Shown here in pieces: positions 10,779-22,940 of a DNA stretch of 64,000 nt. The notes under the pieces were generated by a model. The model made no database searches. It had not been told where the DNA came from and saw nothing but the letters and a program-made list of their open reading frames with translations. A program made the translations under genes and the position numbers. The stretch comes from Planococcus citri (Eukaryota > Arthropoda > Insecta > Hemiptera > Pseudococcidae). The stretch spans positions 11,674,001-11,738,000 of the forward strand of contig NC_088677.1 in NCBI RefSeq assembly GCF_950023065.1. The letters are read 5' to 3'. How positions within the stretch are numbered: the stretch's first letter is position 1; the number at the start of each line of letters is the position of its first letter.

Positions 10779-11730
10779 TAGGGTGCGTCAAAAGAACAAT
10801 AGAAAACACTTTTTTTTTAAATTTTGGTAGCTTACCCCCTAAAAGTGTTCCATTTGATCAAAAAATACTACATACAAAATTTCAGTTCGAAAAAATTATA
10901 TTTACAGGTCGCGCACGAGAGTTGAATGTTGAGAAGGTGCGAGCGCGTCGAGCGGAAATTTTCCACGGTTGCGCGGTGGAGAATGCAGCGTTGCGTTCCC
11001 TCGTAAGATCAAAGCAGTTTTATAAAACGTTATCCCCTCTGCAATGAATGATAACATAGATAAGTAAGCCTAGTCATTGGGAAGGATTTCTAAGATATTA
11101 ATAATGAAGATTCAATAACAATTTTTCAATTCCGAAGCTGATCATAGGTGAAAATAATTATGAAAGTTTTGAAAAGTAAATAAAAAAGTATGATTTTCAG
11201 GTTGTATCATTCTATTTTAATCGACAATTGTAGGAAAAAAATGTATGGGATAAATTTACGTTGAAATGTGAATATTTTATGAGATGAAACACTTCAAGTT
11301 TATGTTTTATCGACTATTATTAATTTTAAAGATGTTACTTAGTGAAAATGTACTGTTTCAGTTTCTAAATTCCATAATTTGAGTTCAAATGAATTCTAGA
11401 TCCGAAAAATCATGATCAATATTTTTTTATAGTTGTTTTAAAAATCCAAGAAAGGTTAGTACCACTTGATAAGTTGTAGTGGTGATGCCGCTCTCGTTAT
11501 AGTTGCGCAAAATCAACCTCCGTAAGCTACGTTGCGTTTCCCGCGGCGCCGTCGTGGGAAATATTGTGCTTGCGTGCGCTCGCCGCTCTCAACATTCAAC
11601 GCTTTTGCGCGACCTCTAAATATTAATATTTTCCAACAAAAATTTTAGGGTGTTATTTTTTCATCAAATGGAACAACATTAGCGGGTAAGACCTCAAGAT
11701 TTCAAAAAAAATGTAACATGACGCACCCTA
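10779..11730. mobile_element. Non-autonomous hAT-like element, copy 2, perfect 8-bp TSD
   Basis: 952 bp, inverted relative to copy 1. It is flanked by CTATCCAG at 10771-10778 and 11731-11738. The empty site is present at about 5264-5290 (single CTATCCAG followed by TTTCGA) and again near 7145. Eight-bp target duplications with short TAGGG-type termini are the signature of the hAT superfamily. No transposase is encoded. Lack of visible divergence from copy 1 implies recent movement or gene conversion. Confidence 0.93.
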
Positions 11731-12904
11731 CTATCCAGCTTCGACCTCTCAACAACTAAACATTTTTCGTGATATTCATTTTTTTTTTAAAAGACATTGG
11801 TACATTTCAAAATAAATCAACCCAACAATTTTTTAATAATTATGATGCCAACGAAATTGTTCAATTATTGGTTTCTTCAATACATATATGAGAATTAACC
11901 CGTTATAAATTCAAAACTTGTAGTCATGTCAGTTTCCTGTATCATACGAGTATGTTTTGTTTTGAAATTTTCAAGTCGTATTCCTTGCCCATAAGGTTAT
12001 GGATTCTGATTTGTAAAAAAAATTAAGCCTGTATGTCGTAGTCCTGCTTTTAGCTTCTGGACCATAATGATGTATGTATCTCTACAGAAAAAAGAAAACT
12101 TACCATTTTCAATTCATCTAAACATCTAATGAAAAACTACTATGTTTGGATTTTATTATTCCCTTCAATTGTAGATATACCAGAAACGCATATTTTTAAC
12201 CCGTAGTTTTCATTAAATCGACAATTTCGTGTCTCTAGAATTTGGGAAAAATACGAAACTCAGAATATTTTGAAATTAAAAGAGCTCAAATCGCCAGTTG
12301 CATTCTCAAAGAAATAAAATCTGGGCAAATGGTTAAAATGTCTCATTTTGAAGACCATCAAATTTCGAATATTTCTCTCGCTTACGTTACCCCTCTTAGA
12401 GTTTCTGATTTTTGAGAAATTTCAATTCAAAATTTTGAATTTCAGTTACGAATTTTGAATTAAGAATATCTCAAAAGTTGAAAATGCTAGGCAGGGTGCT
12501 TGATGGGAGCCTACATTTTTTCACCTACCTACTCCTCCCATACATTTCGTTCTATGAAAAAATTTTTCTCTTTAGGCTGCTGTACCTATTCAAAACAATA
12601 TAATAGATAAGCGTATTGCGACTTGCAAGCTCAGCATCTATGATGTGAGTAAGTTTTCTTGAAGAAAAAATACATAGGTAAGCAAAAACTAAAAAAAAAA
12701 GTGATTAAGAAGTAATAGAATTTGTAAGCAGAACGTGAATTGTCTTACAAATCTCTTGCTAATTCACTGTTTTAGATTTGCTGATCACAGGATGGTAGAT
12801 ACTGATACCCAACTTCGAAATAATTATATCAACAGATTTTAATTATAAAATTGAAATGTGTACGGTATTATAATTGTTAGCCTACACAATCATTTTTATT
12901 TACC

Positions 12905-12955
12905 AAAGACACCGAAATATAGAGCCCTTTTATGATAATTTTCAAAAGACAAAAC
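12905..12955 (-). pseudogene. Short exon between T-rich acceptor and GTAAAT donor
   Basis: Acceptor TTTTTCTATTTTGAAG, then a ~50-bp open frame FCLLKIIIKGLYISVSL, then donor TTTG|GTAAAT. Sister copies at about 29520-29580 (donor TTTG|GTGAGT but an in-frame stop) and 16420-16450 (donor mutated) keep the layout. The acceptor and first residues match the exon at 30545-30759, so alternative 3' portions follow one shared acceptor. Confidence 0.4.
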
Positions 12956-13614
12956 TTCAAAATAGAAAAAGAACAGCTCATCGCTTTTTCTGATACTGTT
13001 TATATGTAAGTAATGGAATCGCTTCATATCCCTTGTATACTTTCGCGCGGATAGTGACTTTAGAAAAAGGCGATCAGCTTTTGGAAAGTCGATATCCGGC
13101 TAATCGAACTAAGTTTTTTACTTTGAGCAAATCGTTTCGAACGAATCAGTCACGAGTTTTCTGAAAGATTGAGTGATTCAGTCCGAAGTTTCGACATGGT
13201 TTCTGACAAAATCCTATTTGGTAACAATAGAGCCTGGGAAAAAACGCTGATTTCTGGATCCCTTCGTGTTTGCAGTGTATTTTCTTCGAAATTTTTTGGC
13301 AATAATGATGTCAAGATATAGAAAGGTAGGTATCATTTCAGAAACTAGAGAGTTAGATATTTTGGAGTAGGTACAGTGGTACCGATTTTTAAAATTTTTC
13401 ATGTATTTCCCATTTCAAAAATTCGAATTAAATTGGGTGATGAAAAATCGAACATAATTTAATCGAGAAATCCTACCTATATCACCATATTTTTCCATGG
13501 TGAATTCACAAAGCCAAAGTTGGTACCTTACCTTGTAAAAGCTACCTTCCTTGGATGTTGAAAGTTGGAAAAAATGTAAGAGCAACCAATAATCTATTGG
13601 TACATAGGTACATA

Positions 13615-14395
13615 ATATCGCACCTCGGGAGTAATAAGGTCACATCTCAAAAAAAATTGATTTTGATGTTTTTGCATTTTTGGGGTTTGTATGACCCCCC
13701 TCAACCAAAAATTACACTTTGAGTTGGGTAAATTATCTAGATCTTGTAAAAAACAATGGCTTAACTCAAAATCTCAACAACATTGCAAGTTGTTTGGAGT
13801 TATAAGGGTACATCTCAAAAAACTCCCCCTTTTTTGAGCAAATTTCGTATACACAAAGTGTAAACAAATAGTGCTGATTGTTTTGAATGTTTGTCAGTTA
13901 GAAATAGCCACAAGGAGTGCATTTTTTATTGGTTTGTACCAAATGGAAACATTTTTTTAAATTGATCACTTTTCAGAAAAATGAATTTGCACATATCATG
14001 AAATTTTAGTTTTTTGAAGAAAACTCAAAAACTAAGCACTCTAGAAAAAAACTAACGACTGTACGTCGATTGGAAATTTAATTCTCTACAAATTTGTGGT
14101 AATGAAATTTTTTTTGGACGCTTCCTTCGCCTCCACATCAACTTTAATGAAAGGTTGTAACTCAAAATGTTTTCCAAACATTGAAATATTTCCTCTTTAA
14201 GATTTTATTTTTCAAAGTGTCCTTATGCTAAATGAAGGTAGGATACCAGATCTTTAAAATAAGGTGCATTCATTCCTCACAATTGATTATAAGTTGATGA
14301 AAATAATGAATCAAGTTTTTTAAAAAAAGAAAATCACTCTCCTGTAAAATTTCACTTTTTTGAGATGTGACCTTATTGCTCCCGAGGTGCGATAT
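13615..14395. mobile_element. TIR element (781 bp), ATATCGCACC termini, TA flanks
   Basis: ATATCGCACCTCGGGAG then AATAAGGTCACATCTCAAAAAA at the left; the same ~40 bp reverse-complemented at the right with one change. It is flanked by TA on both sides (13613-13614, 14396-14397), as expected of a Tc1/mariner-type or other TA-targeting MITE. No transposase frame. A truncated inverted copy sits at 47388-47913, showing that the family is dispersed across both arrays. Confidence 0.88.
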
Positions 14396-15005
14396 TATGC
14401 AAAGCAAAAACACTCTTGCAATCAGATGTAGGTACTTAACTGGGCAATTATTTTTGTTAGGCAGATAATCTGGTTAGTTTTGCTTTCCAATTCTTCCTAA
14501 ATTGTGGAAGGATACTAATTTTTTCTTGAATTTTTTCGAATGAGTCTCAAAATTCTTGCTCGATACTTGGAGAACTAAAAGTCCTTAACCAATTCAAGTC
14601 TTCCTATTGTTTGGATGCCTCCACATTTACTCCAGTATGGTTAAATATTAAATCATCATTGTACACTTTGGATACTATTTAAAACAAGCTGAAGAGTTCA
14701 AGGTGCTTTCGTTTCTTGATTGCACTGTTTTCTTTATTTTTTTTCAATTAACAAAAATGCGTGTAGTGCCTACTTGAAGGCATACCAATGAAATGTTTCA
14801 AATATGGTTTTTTTCATTACTTAGTACTTACCTACATGAAAACCCGTTATTAATTCAGTAGATATATTTTGTTTTAAAATTCACATATGTAGGTACCTAG
14901 ATTCTGATTTATATAAAAAGATTGAAAAAATAGCCTGTCGTAGTCCTGCTTCTAGCCTCGCTGGACCATAATGATGTGTATCGATGCTGAGAAAAGAAAA
15001 CTTAC

Positions 15006-15047
15006 CATTTTCAGTTCATCTAATGAAAAACTGTACAGCTCTCGAAT
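15006..15047 (-). pseudogene. Donor-module exon end (ELYSFSLDELKM)
   Basis: Minus-strand frame IRELYSFSLDELKM running straight into ATG|GTAAGTTTTC. A TAG lies immediately upstream, so this copy cannot be read further in frame. Residues match the ends at 3056 and 19522. Confidence 0.4.
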
Positions 15048-15270
15048 CTATTGATTCTCTACTTTGTATACCTACAACATACTTCTATACATAGATAGCA
15101 TCATGATCAATAATGATCAATCCTCTTTTTCGTGCTGGTTGTGTCAAAAATGAATATTTTTTAGGCAATGGCACCAGAAACGAATATTTTTAACCCATAA
15201 TTTCATATAAATCGGCAGGCACCTTCGCGTCTCTAGAATTTGGGATAAATGTGAAATTCAAAAAATTTTA

Positions 15271-15447
15271 CGCATCCTCTGTGAGTTTGGCTTCTGATTT
15301 GAGAAACGCTGCTTTTAATCGTAAGAGTTCTACTTCTAATTCTCGAACCTCAGAACTGGTTACGACGTCCAGGATACCATTTTTTTCTTCTAACTGGTGT
15401 TCTTCTGATACACTGTTTCTGAACTCTGCAATCGCAAACTCAAAGTT
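15271..15447 (-). CDS. Coiled-coil-like open segment inserted in a repeat module
   Basis: The minus-strand frame (open from 15513 to 15268) contains FEFAIAEFRNSVSEEHQLEE and then SSEVRELEVELLRLKAAFLK, with leucines spaced as in a coiled coil. Acidic and basic residues alternate and no stop occurs. Sister modules (3260-3340, 9380-9440, 12240-12300, 20190-20260) have the flanking sequence joined directly without this ~177 bp. So either this copy gained a coding piece or the sisters share an ancestral deletion. No family recognised and no start codon at the segment's own edge; it may be an exon or a captured fragment. Confidence 0.5.
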
Positions 15448-15719
15448 GGAAATTGCCAGTTGATTCTCAAAGAAAAACAGATCTGGACAGAATGAAATAA
15501 ACAAAGTAAACAAAACGAAAGAAACAAAACTAAAAACACTTATATCATAATGAGAGCAGTCTTTTCAGAGCATACTTACGAGTTGAACTCCTTGAGATCA
15601 TTTCGCGTGACTTTGCTTATGATCTAATGACTTGAAGGTACATACAAAAAAAAAAAAAAAAAATTACTGCACCTTTATACAGGTTCTTCTTCCGAACTGT
15701 ATTTTTTGAAGAATATCAC

Positions 15720-15797
15720 CCAAGGTCGGTCTGGTTTCCCGTCTGACATCCTAAGGGCCCAGTCTATCAGGCTTCCAAAGGCGTTTTGGCTTCTAAT
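15720..15797 (-). pseudogene. Decapeptide-repeat exon, short degraded copy
   Basis: Both splice sites remain recognisable (TTCACAG| and CCTTGG|GTGATA), but the frame holds stops and only one clear KPDRLG unit survives. Block H follows at 15867-15931. Confidence 0.45.
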
Positions 15798-15866
15798 CTG
15801 TGAAGTAATTTCACGTGTGATCATACACTCAACCCATTAATGGTTGATGAAAAAAAAAATAAACTA

Positions 15867-15931
15867 TTGAATACGAGTAGCCTTAAGCATTAAAAGCAAA
15901 AAGCAATGAAGAAACTTTCTTGCAATCAGTG
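15867..15931. repeat. Conserved block H, copy 4
   Basis: Shorter version lacking CAACCAATAAG but keeping AAGCAATGAAGAAACT and TTGCAATCAG. Diverged variants with a ~30-bp insertion lie at 16268-16350, 18385-18470, 23050-23125, 28066-28140 and 28911-29003. Confidence 0.6.
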
Positions 15932-18584
15932 AAAAAAATCGCCGATTTTTAGATAGATCTTCCGAAAAGTATCGCATCACTTTTTAAACCGGAGAGATAT
16001 TTTGGAATACAGTGATGCTGATTTTTTTTTCAATCTTGTCCATTTCAAAAACAAAAATCCAAATTAGCTTGATAAGTTCGACTATTTTTATAATTTTTTT
16101 TGAAAAATTGGAAACAATCAATAGATAAATTCATCTACTGATTCAATTTAATGGTGAGGAAAAATCGAACATATCTTAATCGAAAAATCGTCTCACCACA
16201 TTTTATCTGTTGAATTCACAAAGCCATAATAGGTGCCTTGTAAAACTTGAAAGCCGCATGATAAAAATTTAAAAGCAACCAATAAGCTATTGATACATAT
16301 GTACCTCTACCTAGATAAGCAAAGCAAAAACACTCTTGCAATCAGATGTACTTACCAAATGAAGTGAGTAGAGTGTAGCAATTGAAATTACACATGATAC
16401 ATATTTTTACTCATCAAAGACACCGAAGTGGAGCCATTTTATGATATTTTTTTAGAGACATGGGGAAATTTGGGTACGTGTACTTTTCCCCCTTCTTGAA
16501 AAAAGGTCCTCTGTAGGCTCTTAACTCTCCGTAAACGAATATTTTCCCAAAAAACGAAACTTGAAAAAGAATTTACCACCAACCTGGCAATTCACCCCAC
16601 CTCATCCTGTTTTCTTGGGAGAACTCGGGGACATTAACTTATCCTCCTCGTTCCCTCCATTGGTCCGATTCTCTTGAAAAAAAATATATTTTCAAGTTCT
16701 TTGTTCTTTATAAATAATAATGCAGCACCTATTTCTCCAGCATTATTAATTGTTGAAAAGTTATGGAGGTCTGAAACATGCAAAACCACTGCAGAAAAAA
16801 TTTGTTTCCTTTGAAATAGGTACAAGTGGTCCAAAGTTTTAGAAGAATACAAATTTTTTCTTGAAATTTTTAAATACCTAATCATCAAAATTCTCGCTCT
16901 ATATACTCGTAGAACTAAAACTCCTTAACCAATTCTCATCTCCCTATTGTTTGGAAGCCTCCAAGTACACTTGAGTATTGTTAAACTGAATCACAAATCA
17001 TAATTGTACTAAGTATTTGGATACGATTTAAAACAAGCTGAACTGCTCACCGATATTACAAATGAAATATGAGAGCCTCATACCTATTCTTCATTTTCAG
17101 TAGAATGTATGGCCTCAAAAAATCTGTAAAAAAAAGATTCCTTACTCTAAATAGGTGTACAATAAATATGTTCGATTTATCTAATTCCGGTTATGTTATG
17201 ATCAATAAGAATCAATCCTCTTTTTTCTTTACTGGTTGTGCCAAAAATGAACATTTTTAACCCATAATTTTCTTTAAATCGGCAGCTTCACGTCTCTAGA
17301 ATTGAAAACGAATGCGATTCTCGGAAAATGTTGAAATTGAAACTGCCCAAATTGCCAGTTGGACTCTCAAAGAAAAAAAATCTGGGCAGATGGTTAAAAT
17401 GTCTCCAAAAGTTGAAAACGCTAGACAGGTGCTTGATGTAGGTCTACAATCATTTCAACTACCCCCCCCCCCCCCATTATGTGGTTGCTTCGATGTGAGG
17501 GCTATGAAATGAATTAAAAACGTAAATTAAAAAAATCATTAGGTAAAGGGCGCTAAAACATAATTATGATGGCATGTGTGACTGAAATAGTGCTTGCAAG
17601 CACTTTCACTTGTCTCAGCGAACTCAAAATGACGTCACAGATACACGTATGAAATATGAGAGCCTATTCTTTATTTTCAGTAGAATGTATGGCCTCAAAA
17701 AATCTGTAAAAAAAAAAGATTCCTTACTCTAAACAGGTGTACTATAAATATGTTCGAAACTGATGTAATCGGATTAGCGCTCGGTGGCAATAAAATTGCC
17801 AAAAATTCGGGTAAAAGTTGGCAAAATCTCCACCAATGAAAACGCTTTATTTAATAGCCAACTCAATTTAAAATTTCGTATTTCAGTTAAAAATTTTGAA
17901 TAAGGATATTTTCTCGAAAGCTGAAAATTCTAGACAGGTGCTTAATGTTGGTCTACATTTATTTCAACTAACCCCCCCCCCCCACAAATCGTTCTGTTCT
18001 CAAAAACGAAAAATGCTTGGCAGATTTTTAAGAGATTCGGTGTTGACCAATGACCATTGTCATCGTGATACCAGACCACTTCTGTTTTACTGAGAGGTTG
18101 AAAATTAGGAAATCTTCAGCTTTTTGAATCAATTCGTGTTCGAAATACATTTTCTTCTGGAAATTTTCGCATTATTGATCCCAAAACATCGAAAGATATA
18201 TTTATCTACTTGATTCAATTTAATGGCGATAAAAAATTGAACATACTAGGTACTTCATTTTCATCGCGAAATGAAAAATTGAGAAATCATATTACCTACA
18301 TATCATTATCTACATTTTCAAAGTAAGTATCTTGCAAAAGTACCTTGTTAAGGCTACCTTGAATGTTGAAAGTTTGGAAAAATTTGAAAGCAACCAATAA
18401 GCTATATTGATAGCCTACATACATACATACATCAGCAAAGCAAAGCAAAACCTGTCTTGGAATCAGGAGTTTGTGTTGGATATAGGTAATTTGATGTTCG
18501 GTGCTGTGGTTGTCTATTAAAATGTGTATTGTATGGTGGTATTTTGAAATCATCTAATCCATCTTGTATGTTTTCATGTTTTAG

Positions 18585-18935
18585 GTGAGTACCTTCCAAC
18601 AAATTATCGTAGCAAACTACCCATCTACATAGTTGTTTAAGAATACTGCGCTTGTAGGAATGCTCCGAGGTGAGTTGTTTTCCAATTCACGCTTCCAGTT
18701 GCCTTCCTATTCGCCAAATTTATAGAATTGAACATGCATATTTTTGTTGGATAAAATTGGAATGCTTTTTGACCCGATCACTCTGTGAGATTTTCCATTG
18801 AAAATCAGCTTTACGGGAATATGAGGTAAATGACCCCGTTGCTTTTTTTGCTTTCTGTTCTTTTTCATTAGATTTCAGTCGCTTTCTTTTATTTTCAAGG
18901 TAGATCGCTTTTGTTGCAGAATTGGTTTCGTTCAT
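18585..18935 (-). pseudogene. Lysine-rich coding remnant, frameshifted
   Basis: The minus-strand frame from 18935 reads MNETNSATKAIYLENKRKRL then a Lys/Ser-rich stretch to KYACSIL and a stop near 18720. In another frame the next ~90 bp read WKRELENNSPRSIPTSAVFL before stops. The switch of plausible coding sequence between frames points to a single disrupted coding region. No flanking array module covers this segment, so it is unique within the window. Function unknown; the basic stretch would fit nuclear targeting but this is weak. Confidence 0.4.
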
Positions 18936-19521
18936 CTTCTCAAAAGTTACAATATGATTGATTATTTTTTTGGACCCGAGAACGTCTTCAGATAATTCTT
19001 GAATTGTAGGGATTTTTTTAAATTTTTTGTGTAATCATTTTAGTAATTTGCTTGTCTTTAAGAGTTGAAAAACGTATACCTACTTGAATATTTCCCTCGC
19101 TTACGTTACCCCTCTTAAAGTTTCTGATTTTTGAGAAATTTCAATTTCAATTCGAAATTTCGAATTTCAGTGACATATTTTGAATAAAAATATCTCAGAA
19201 ATTGAAAATACTGAGTAGGCAGGTGCTTGATATTGGACTACATTTTATCTCATCCACTCCTCCCTTACATCTCGATAATTCTCAAAATTCTCGCTCTATA
19301 CTCGAATAACTAAAACTCCTTAACCAATTCTGATCTACCTATTGTTTGGGACCCTCCATGTATAGGTACACTTACATATGGTTAAATTAAATCATCATTG
19401 TGCTATTTAGATACGATTTAAAACAAGCCAAAATGCTCAAGGTGTTTTCGTTTCTTGATGGCACGGTTTTCTCGATTTTTTTTCAATAATAATGTTTCAC
19501 TGTTGAAAAAAGAAAACTTAC

Positions 19522-19597
19522 CATTTTCAATTCATCTAGTGGAAAACTATCTCGTTGCAGTATTTTGAAGTATGTAGTTGACATTTGAAGAAAAAAT
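19522..19597 (-). pseudogene. Donor-module exon, longest version
   Basis: Open minus-strand frame STTYFKILQRDSFPLDELKM ending at ATG|GTAAGTTTTC; the frame extends upstream to a T-rich tract that could serve as acceptor (AATTTTTTCTTCAAATG). This is the longest uninterrupted copy of the SFxLDELKM exon end. Confidence 0.45.
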
Positions 19598-19604
19598 TAA
19601 CATC

Positions 19605-19675
19605 TATGTAGCATGAAGCAATAAAAGCAACCAATTAGCAAGAAGCAAATGCACAAAATTTCTTTGCAATCACTC
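19605..19675. repeat. Conserved block H, copy 5
   Basis: AGCAACCAATTAGCAAGAAG and TTGCAATCA retained; the GCGAATAG end is lost. Confidence 0.6.
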
Positions 19676-21162
19676 TACGGTTTTTGATTTTTGAGAAATT
19701 TCATATCGAAATTTTGAATTTTATTAACAAATTTTGAATACCTACGAATATCTCAAAAAATAAAAATGCTACCTATGTAGGTGCTTGATGTGTAGGCTAT
19801 GAAATGAAAAAACGGAAAATTTAAAAAAATGTGAGATAAAGGGTGTAAAAATATATTATTGTACGATGGACGATGGCATGTGTGACTGAAATAGTGCTTG
19901 AAATTGTCTCAGTGAATTCAAGATGACGTCACCGATAGTAAGAATGAAATATGAGTGCATACTCATCTTCATTCTCAGTAGAATTATACGGCCAAAAAGA
20001 AATCTGTAAAAAAAAGATTCCTTACTCTAAATAGGTATATCTATAAATTATACTGTATTCGATTGCGTCAGAATCAATCCTCTTTTCTGTGCTGGTTGTG
20101 CCAAAATCGAATATTTTTTAGTAAATTGCACCACAAACGAATATTTTTAAACTAAGTTTTTTTTTTAAATCGAAACCTTCACGTCTCTAGAATTTAGAAA
20201 AAATGCGATACTCGGAAAATTTTGAAATTGAAAGGGCCCAAAATTCCAATTGAATTCTGAAAGAAAAAAAATCTGGACAGGTGGTTAAAATGTCTCATTT
20301 TGAAGACTATCAAGTTTCGAATACTTCCCTCGCTGACGTTACCCTTCTGGTGTTTTTGATTTTTGAGAAATTCCAATTCAAAATTCTTTAATTGCAGTTA
20401 CAAATTTTGAATAAGAATATCTCAAAAATAAAAACGCTATGCGGGTGCTTGACGTAGGGGCTAGGAAATAAAATAATGACGTGAATTAAAAAAAAATATT
20501 ACCTACCTAGATAAATGGTGCAAAAATATACGACGCTGGAACGTGTGACTGAAATAAGTACCTAGTGCTTGGTATTGTCTCAGTGAATTCAAGATGACGC
20601 GTGACGTCACCGATATAACGAATGAAATATGAGTACTTATTCTTCATTTTCAGTGTAATATATGGCCTCAAAAAATCTGTAGAAATAACGATTTCTTCAA
20701 GTTTTGAAATGGATTCCCTTTGTGATAATGAAGACCATTCAAATGGGAGTGAAATAGCTTGAATAGGTACATACCTAAGGCTTTCTAGACAATCGGATGG
20801 TATTTTTCCATTATTGAAAACGTCATAATTTTTATGAATTTTTCATTGCCTTTTCGAAGTTGAGCTACTTATATGAGTTTGATTTCAGCTCCTGAAGTAC
20901 CTCCGAGTACCTCTATTATACAGTGTATAGTGTGATGTTTAAATTTCTCTTCTATGGGAAAAATATGTATTTCTCTTGAGGCTATAACACTCTCCATTGT
21001 AAAAATTTTACTTTCGTAAGTATTTTTTCAAAAAACAAAGCTTCAAAAAAAAAACTCAACTTCACAATTCTTCCCAGCTTCATTTTTATTGGAAAACCTT
21101 GTCAAAACCTTGTCTTGAAGAGGGATTCTCTGTGGGCTATCAAACTATTCATAAACGATTAC

Positions 21163-21352
21163 CCAAGGTCAATGATCTAAATGCCGTCTGGTCTCCTAAA
21201 GTGAATGACCGGTCTGTCATGGTTTCCTATCTGGTCTCCTAAGAGCATTATGACCAGTCTATCTAGCTTCTCAAGGCTGTTTGGTTCTCTGCCTGGCCTT
21301 GGAAGGTCATTAACCTGTCTGTCAGGCTTCTCAAGGCCTTCTGGTTTCCAAT
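21163..21352 (-). pseudogene. Decapeptide-repeat exon with both splice sites
   Basis: Acceptor TTCACAG|ATTGGAAACC and donor CCTTGG|GTAATC bound 190 bp. The minus-strand frame is open for most of it: WKPEGLEKPDRQVNDLPRPG, then REPNSLEKLDRLV, then a diverged tail RPVIHFRRPDGI followed by one stop near the donor. It is the longest open version of this exon, and block H lies upstream (21420-21499). A single late stop makes function doubtful but not excluded. Confidence 0.55.
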
Positions 21353-21419
21353 CTGTGAAGTAATTTTATGTTTAATCATGCAATCAACCCATTAATGTTT
21401 GATGAAGAAAATTAACTTC

Positions 21420-21499
21420 TGAATACGGGTAGTACTTATTGAGCATTATAAGCAACCAATAAGCAAAAAGCAATGAAAAAACTCTCTTGCAATCAGTGG
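21420..21499. repeat. Conserved block H, copy 6
   Basis: Full core with CTCTCTTGCAATCAGTG, 68 bp upstream of the decapeptide exon acceptor on the minus strand. Confidence 0.7.
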
Positions 21500-21647
21500 G
21501 AAAAAAATCCCTGATTTTAATATGGTGTCATCAAATATGTTCCGTACGATTTTTTTTTCAATATTGCCCATTTCAGCAAAAAAAATACAAATTAGCGTGA
21601 TAAGTTCGACTATTTTTCTAATTTTTTTGAAAAATTGGCAACAATCA

Positions 21648-22148
21648 ATATGTGACCCGTTCTGGGACAAGGGGCCACAAGTGAGATTTTTTATTTTCGA
21701 TTTTTTGGCCATTTTGAAAACTAGACATCCTTCCGAGTCGAATGAGACCAATCCCAGCCTCCTAGTCTATTTTTTCCACTTTTTTCATATCTTGAAGTTG
21801 CAGAATTCAAAAACGAGTTTTTGAGAAAAACGCATTTTAAAGAAAAAAACATGAAAACTGACAATTAGAATTTTTTCTAACACAAAATCATTAAAAAATG
21901 ATTACAAAATGTTTTTCTTAGTTGATAAAATCTTTTTTAATTGAAAAAATACTATTTTTTTAGCAAAAATAAAATGTCAAATTGATTTTTAAAAAAATGA
22001 AAAAATAGGTAAAAAAAAACAATTTTTTTCATTGGATTTTTTTTAGCCTCGAAATTTTACAAAAAAATTAACAATCAACACTTTTGAGTGTTAATCAGAC
22101 ATTTTTAATCGAGAAAAACGAATAAAAAATGGGTAAAAAACATTGACA
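21648..22148. mobile_element. Unclassified ~500-bp insertion in an array module
   Basis: Sister modules read GGCAACAATCAATAAATAAA without interruption (near 16100, 27050, 27890). Here the module breaks after CAACAATCAATA at ~21648 and resumes at ACTATCAAAAAATAAATTC near 22149. The insert starts TGTGACCCGTTCTGGGACAA and is otherwise A/T-rich, ending ACATTGACA. The flanks share only an imperfect ~12-bp repeat, so the mechanism is unclear; TG...CA ends would allow an LTR. Confidence 0.5.
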
Positions 22149-22209
22149 ACTATCAAAAAATAAATTCATTTACTGATACAATTTAATTGTGACGAAAAAT
22201 CGAACATAT

Positions 22210-22940
22210 GTGAGGGCGCATACGGAAAGGGACCTTATGATCAAAAAATCAATTTTTTATTTCTTCGCCAAATTTTTGTAGGGACTCTTCAAAAATCGAG
22301 TAGAACTCTCCATAGGCCCCAATTTTTATTATTTCATTGTTTTTTTTTACTTTTAAGCGAAGCATGCATACATTTATTATTCATAAAAGTTGAAAAATGA
22401 CGCAAAAAATTTGAAAAAAGACGTAAAAACGGGTAAAAAAATGAAAATTTTACAAAAACTCGTGACGTTAATAAGACATGAGTGGAAAAAATCATTAAAA
22501 AAATTTTCCGATAGCGGAACTCGAATCGAAGACTTTCGGCAAGGTACATACACCTAGCCACCGGTATCGATTTACGAAATGTACTTTTTAACAATAGATA
22601 TATAACTAACTTTAATGTGAAACTATATAAAAAACACAAGTTGAACCGAAAAACACTGCCACAATCAGCAGCAAACGATTTTTATCAAAACTAATACCCT
22701 AAAATTCTTGATAATATCAACAGAATTGCTCACTTTATTAACTTTGTAGTGCCTAATTTGGCCAGTACAGGTCGTTGGAGGGTTGTGTGAATGTGTGATA
22801 ATGTATAGGACCTTCGAAGTTGGAATAGCCATATGTACATAATCGTACCTTAAAACAAGGGAAATAACGCAAAACTTTAAACCCTCCTCTTGTGAAATTT
22901 TACTCTTGGTCGTTAGGTCCCTTTCCGTATGCGCCCTCAC
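22210..22940. mobile_element. TIR element (731 bp), GTGAGGGCGCATACGG termini, ATAT TSD
   Basis: GTGAGGGCGCATACGGAAAG plus GGACC at the left is mirrored exactly at the right. ATAT flanks both ends (22206-22209, 22941-22944). The empty site survives in sister modules: TCGAACATATCTTAATCG at ~16165 and a variant at ~27950. The minus strand near 22505-22575 resembles a tRNA-derived sequence (TGGCTAGGTG then TTCGATTCGAGTTCC) but cannot be folded convincingly as a tRNA. No transposase. A 4-bp duplication with long GC-rich termini does not match a superfamily I can name with confidence. Confidence 0.85.

Noticed and set aside
21522..21824. Overlapping ~100-codon frames on both strands at 21446-21824
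   Set aside because: They straddle the border of an A/T-rich insertion at ~21648 and are not conserved in sister modules.
22505..22575. Possible tRNA gene on the minus strand
   Set aside because: Box-like phrases are present but no cloverleaf forms. Kept only as a tRNA-like patch inside the TIR element.
22665..22940. 91-codon minus-strand frame
   Set aside because: It starts in the terminal inverted repeat and fills the interior of a non-autonomous element. Composition is not protein-like.
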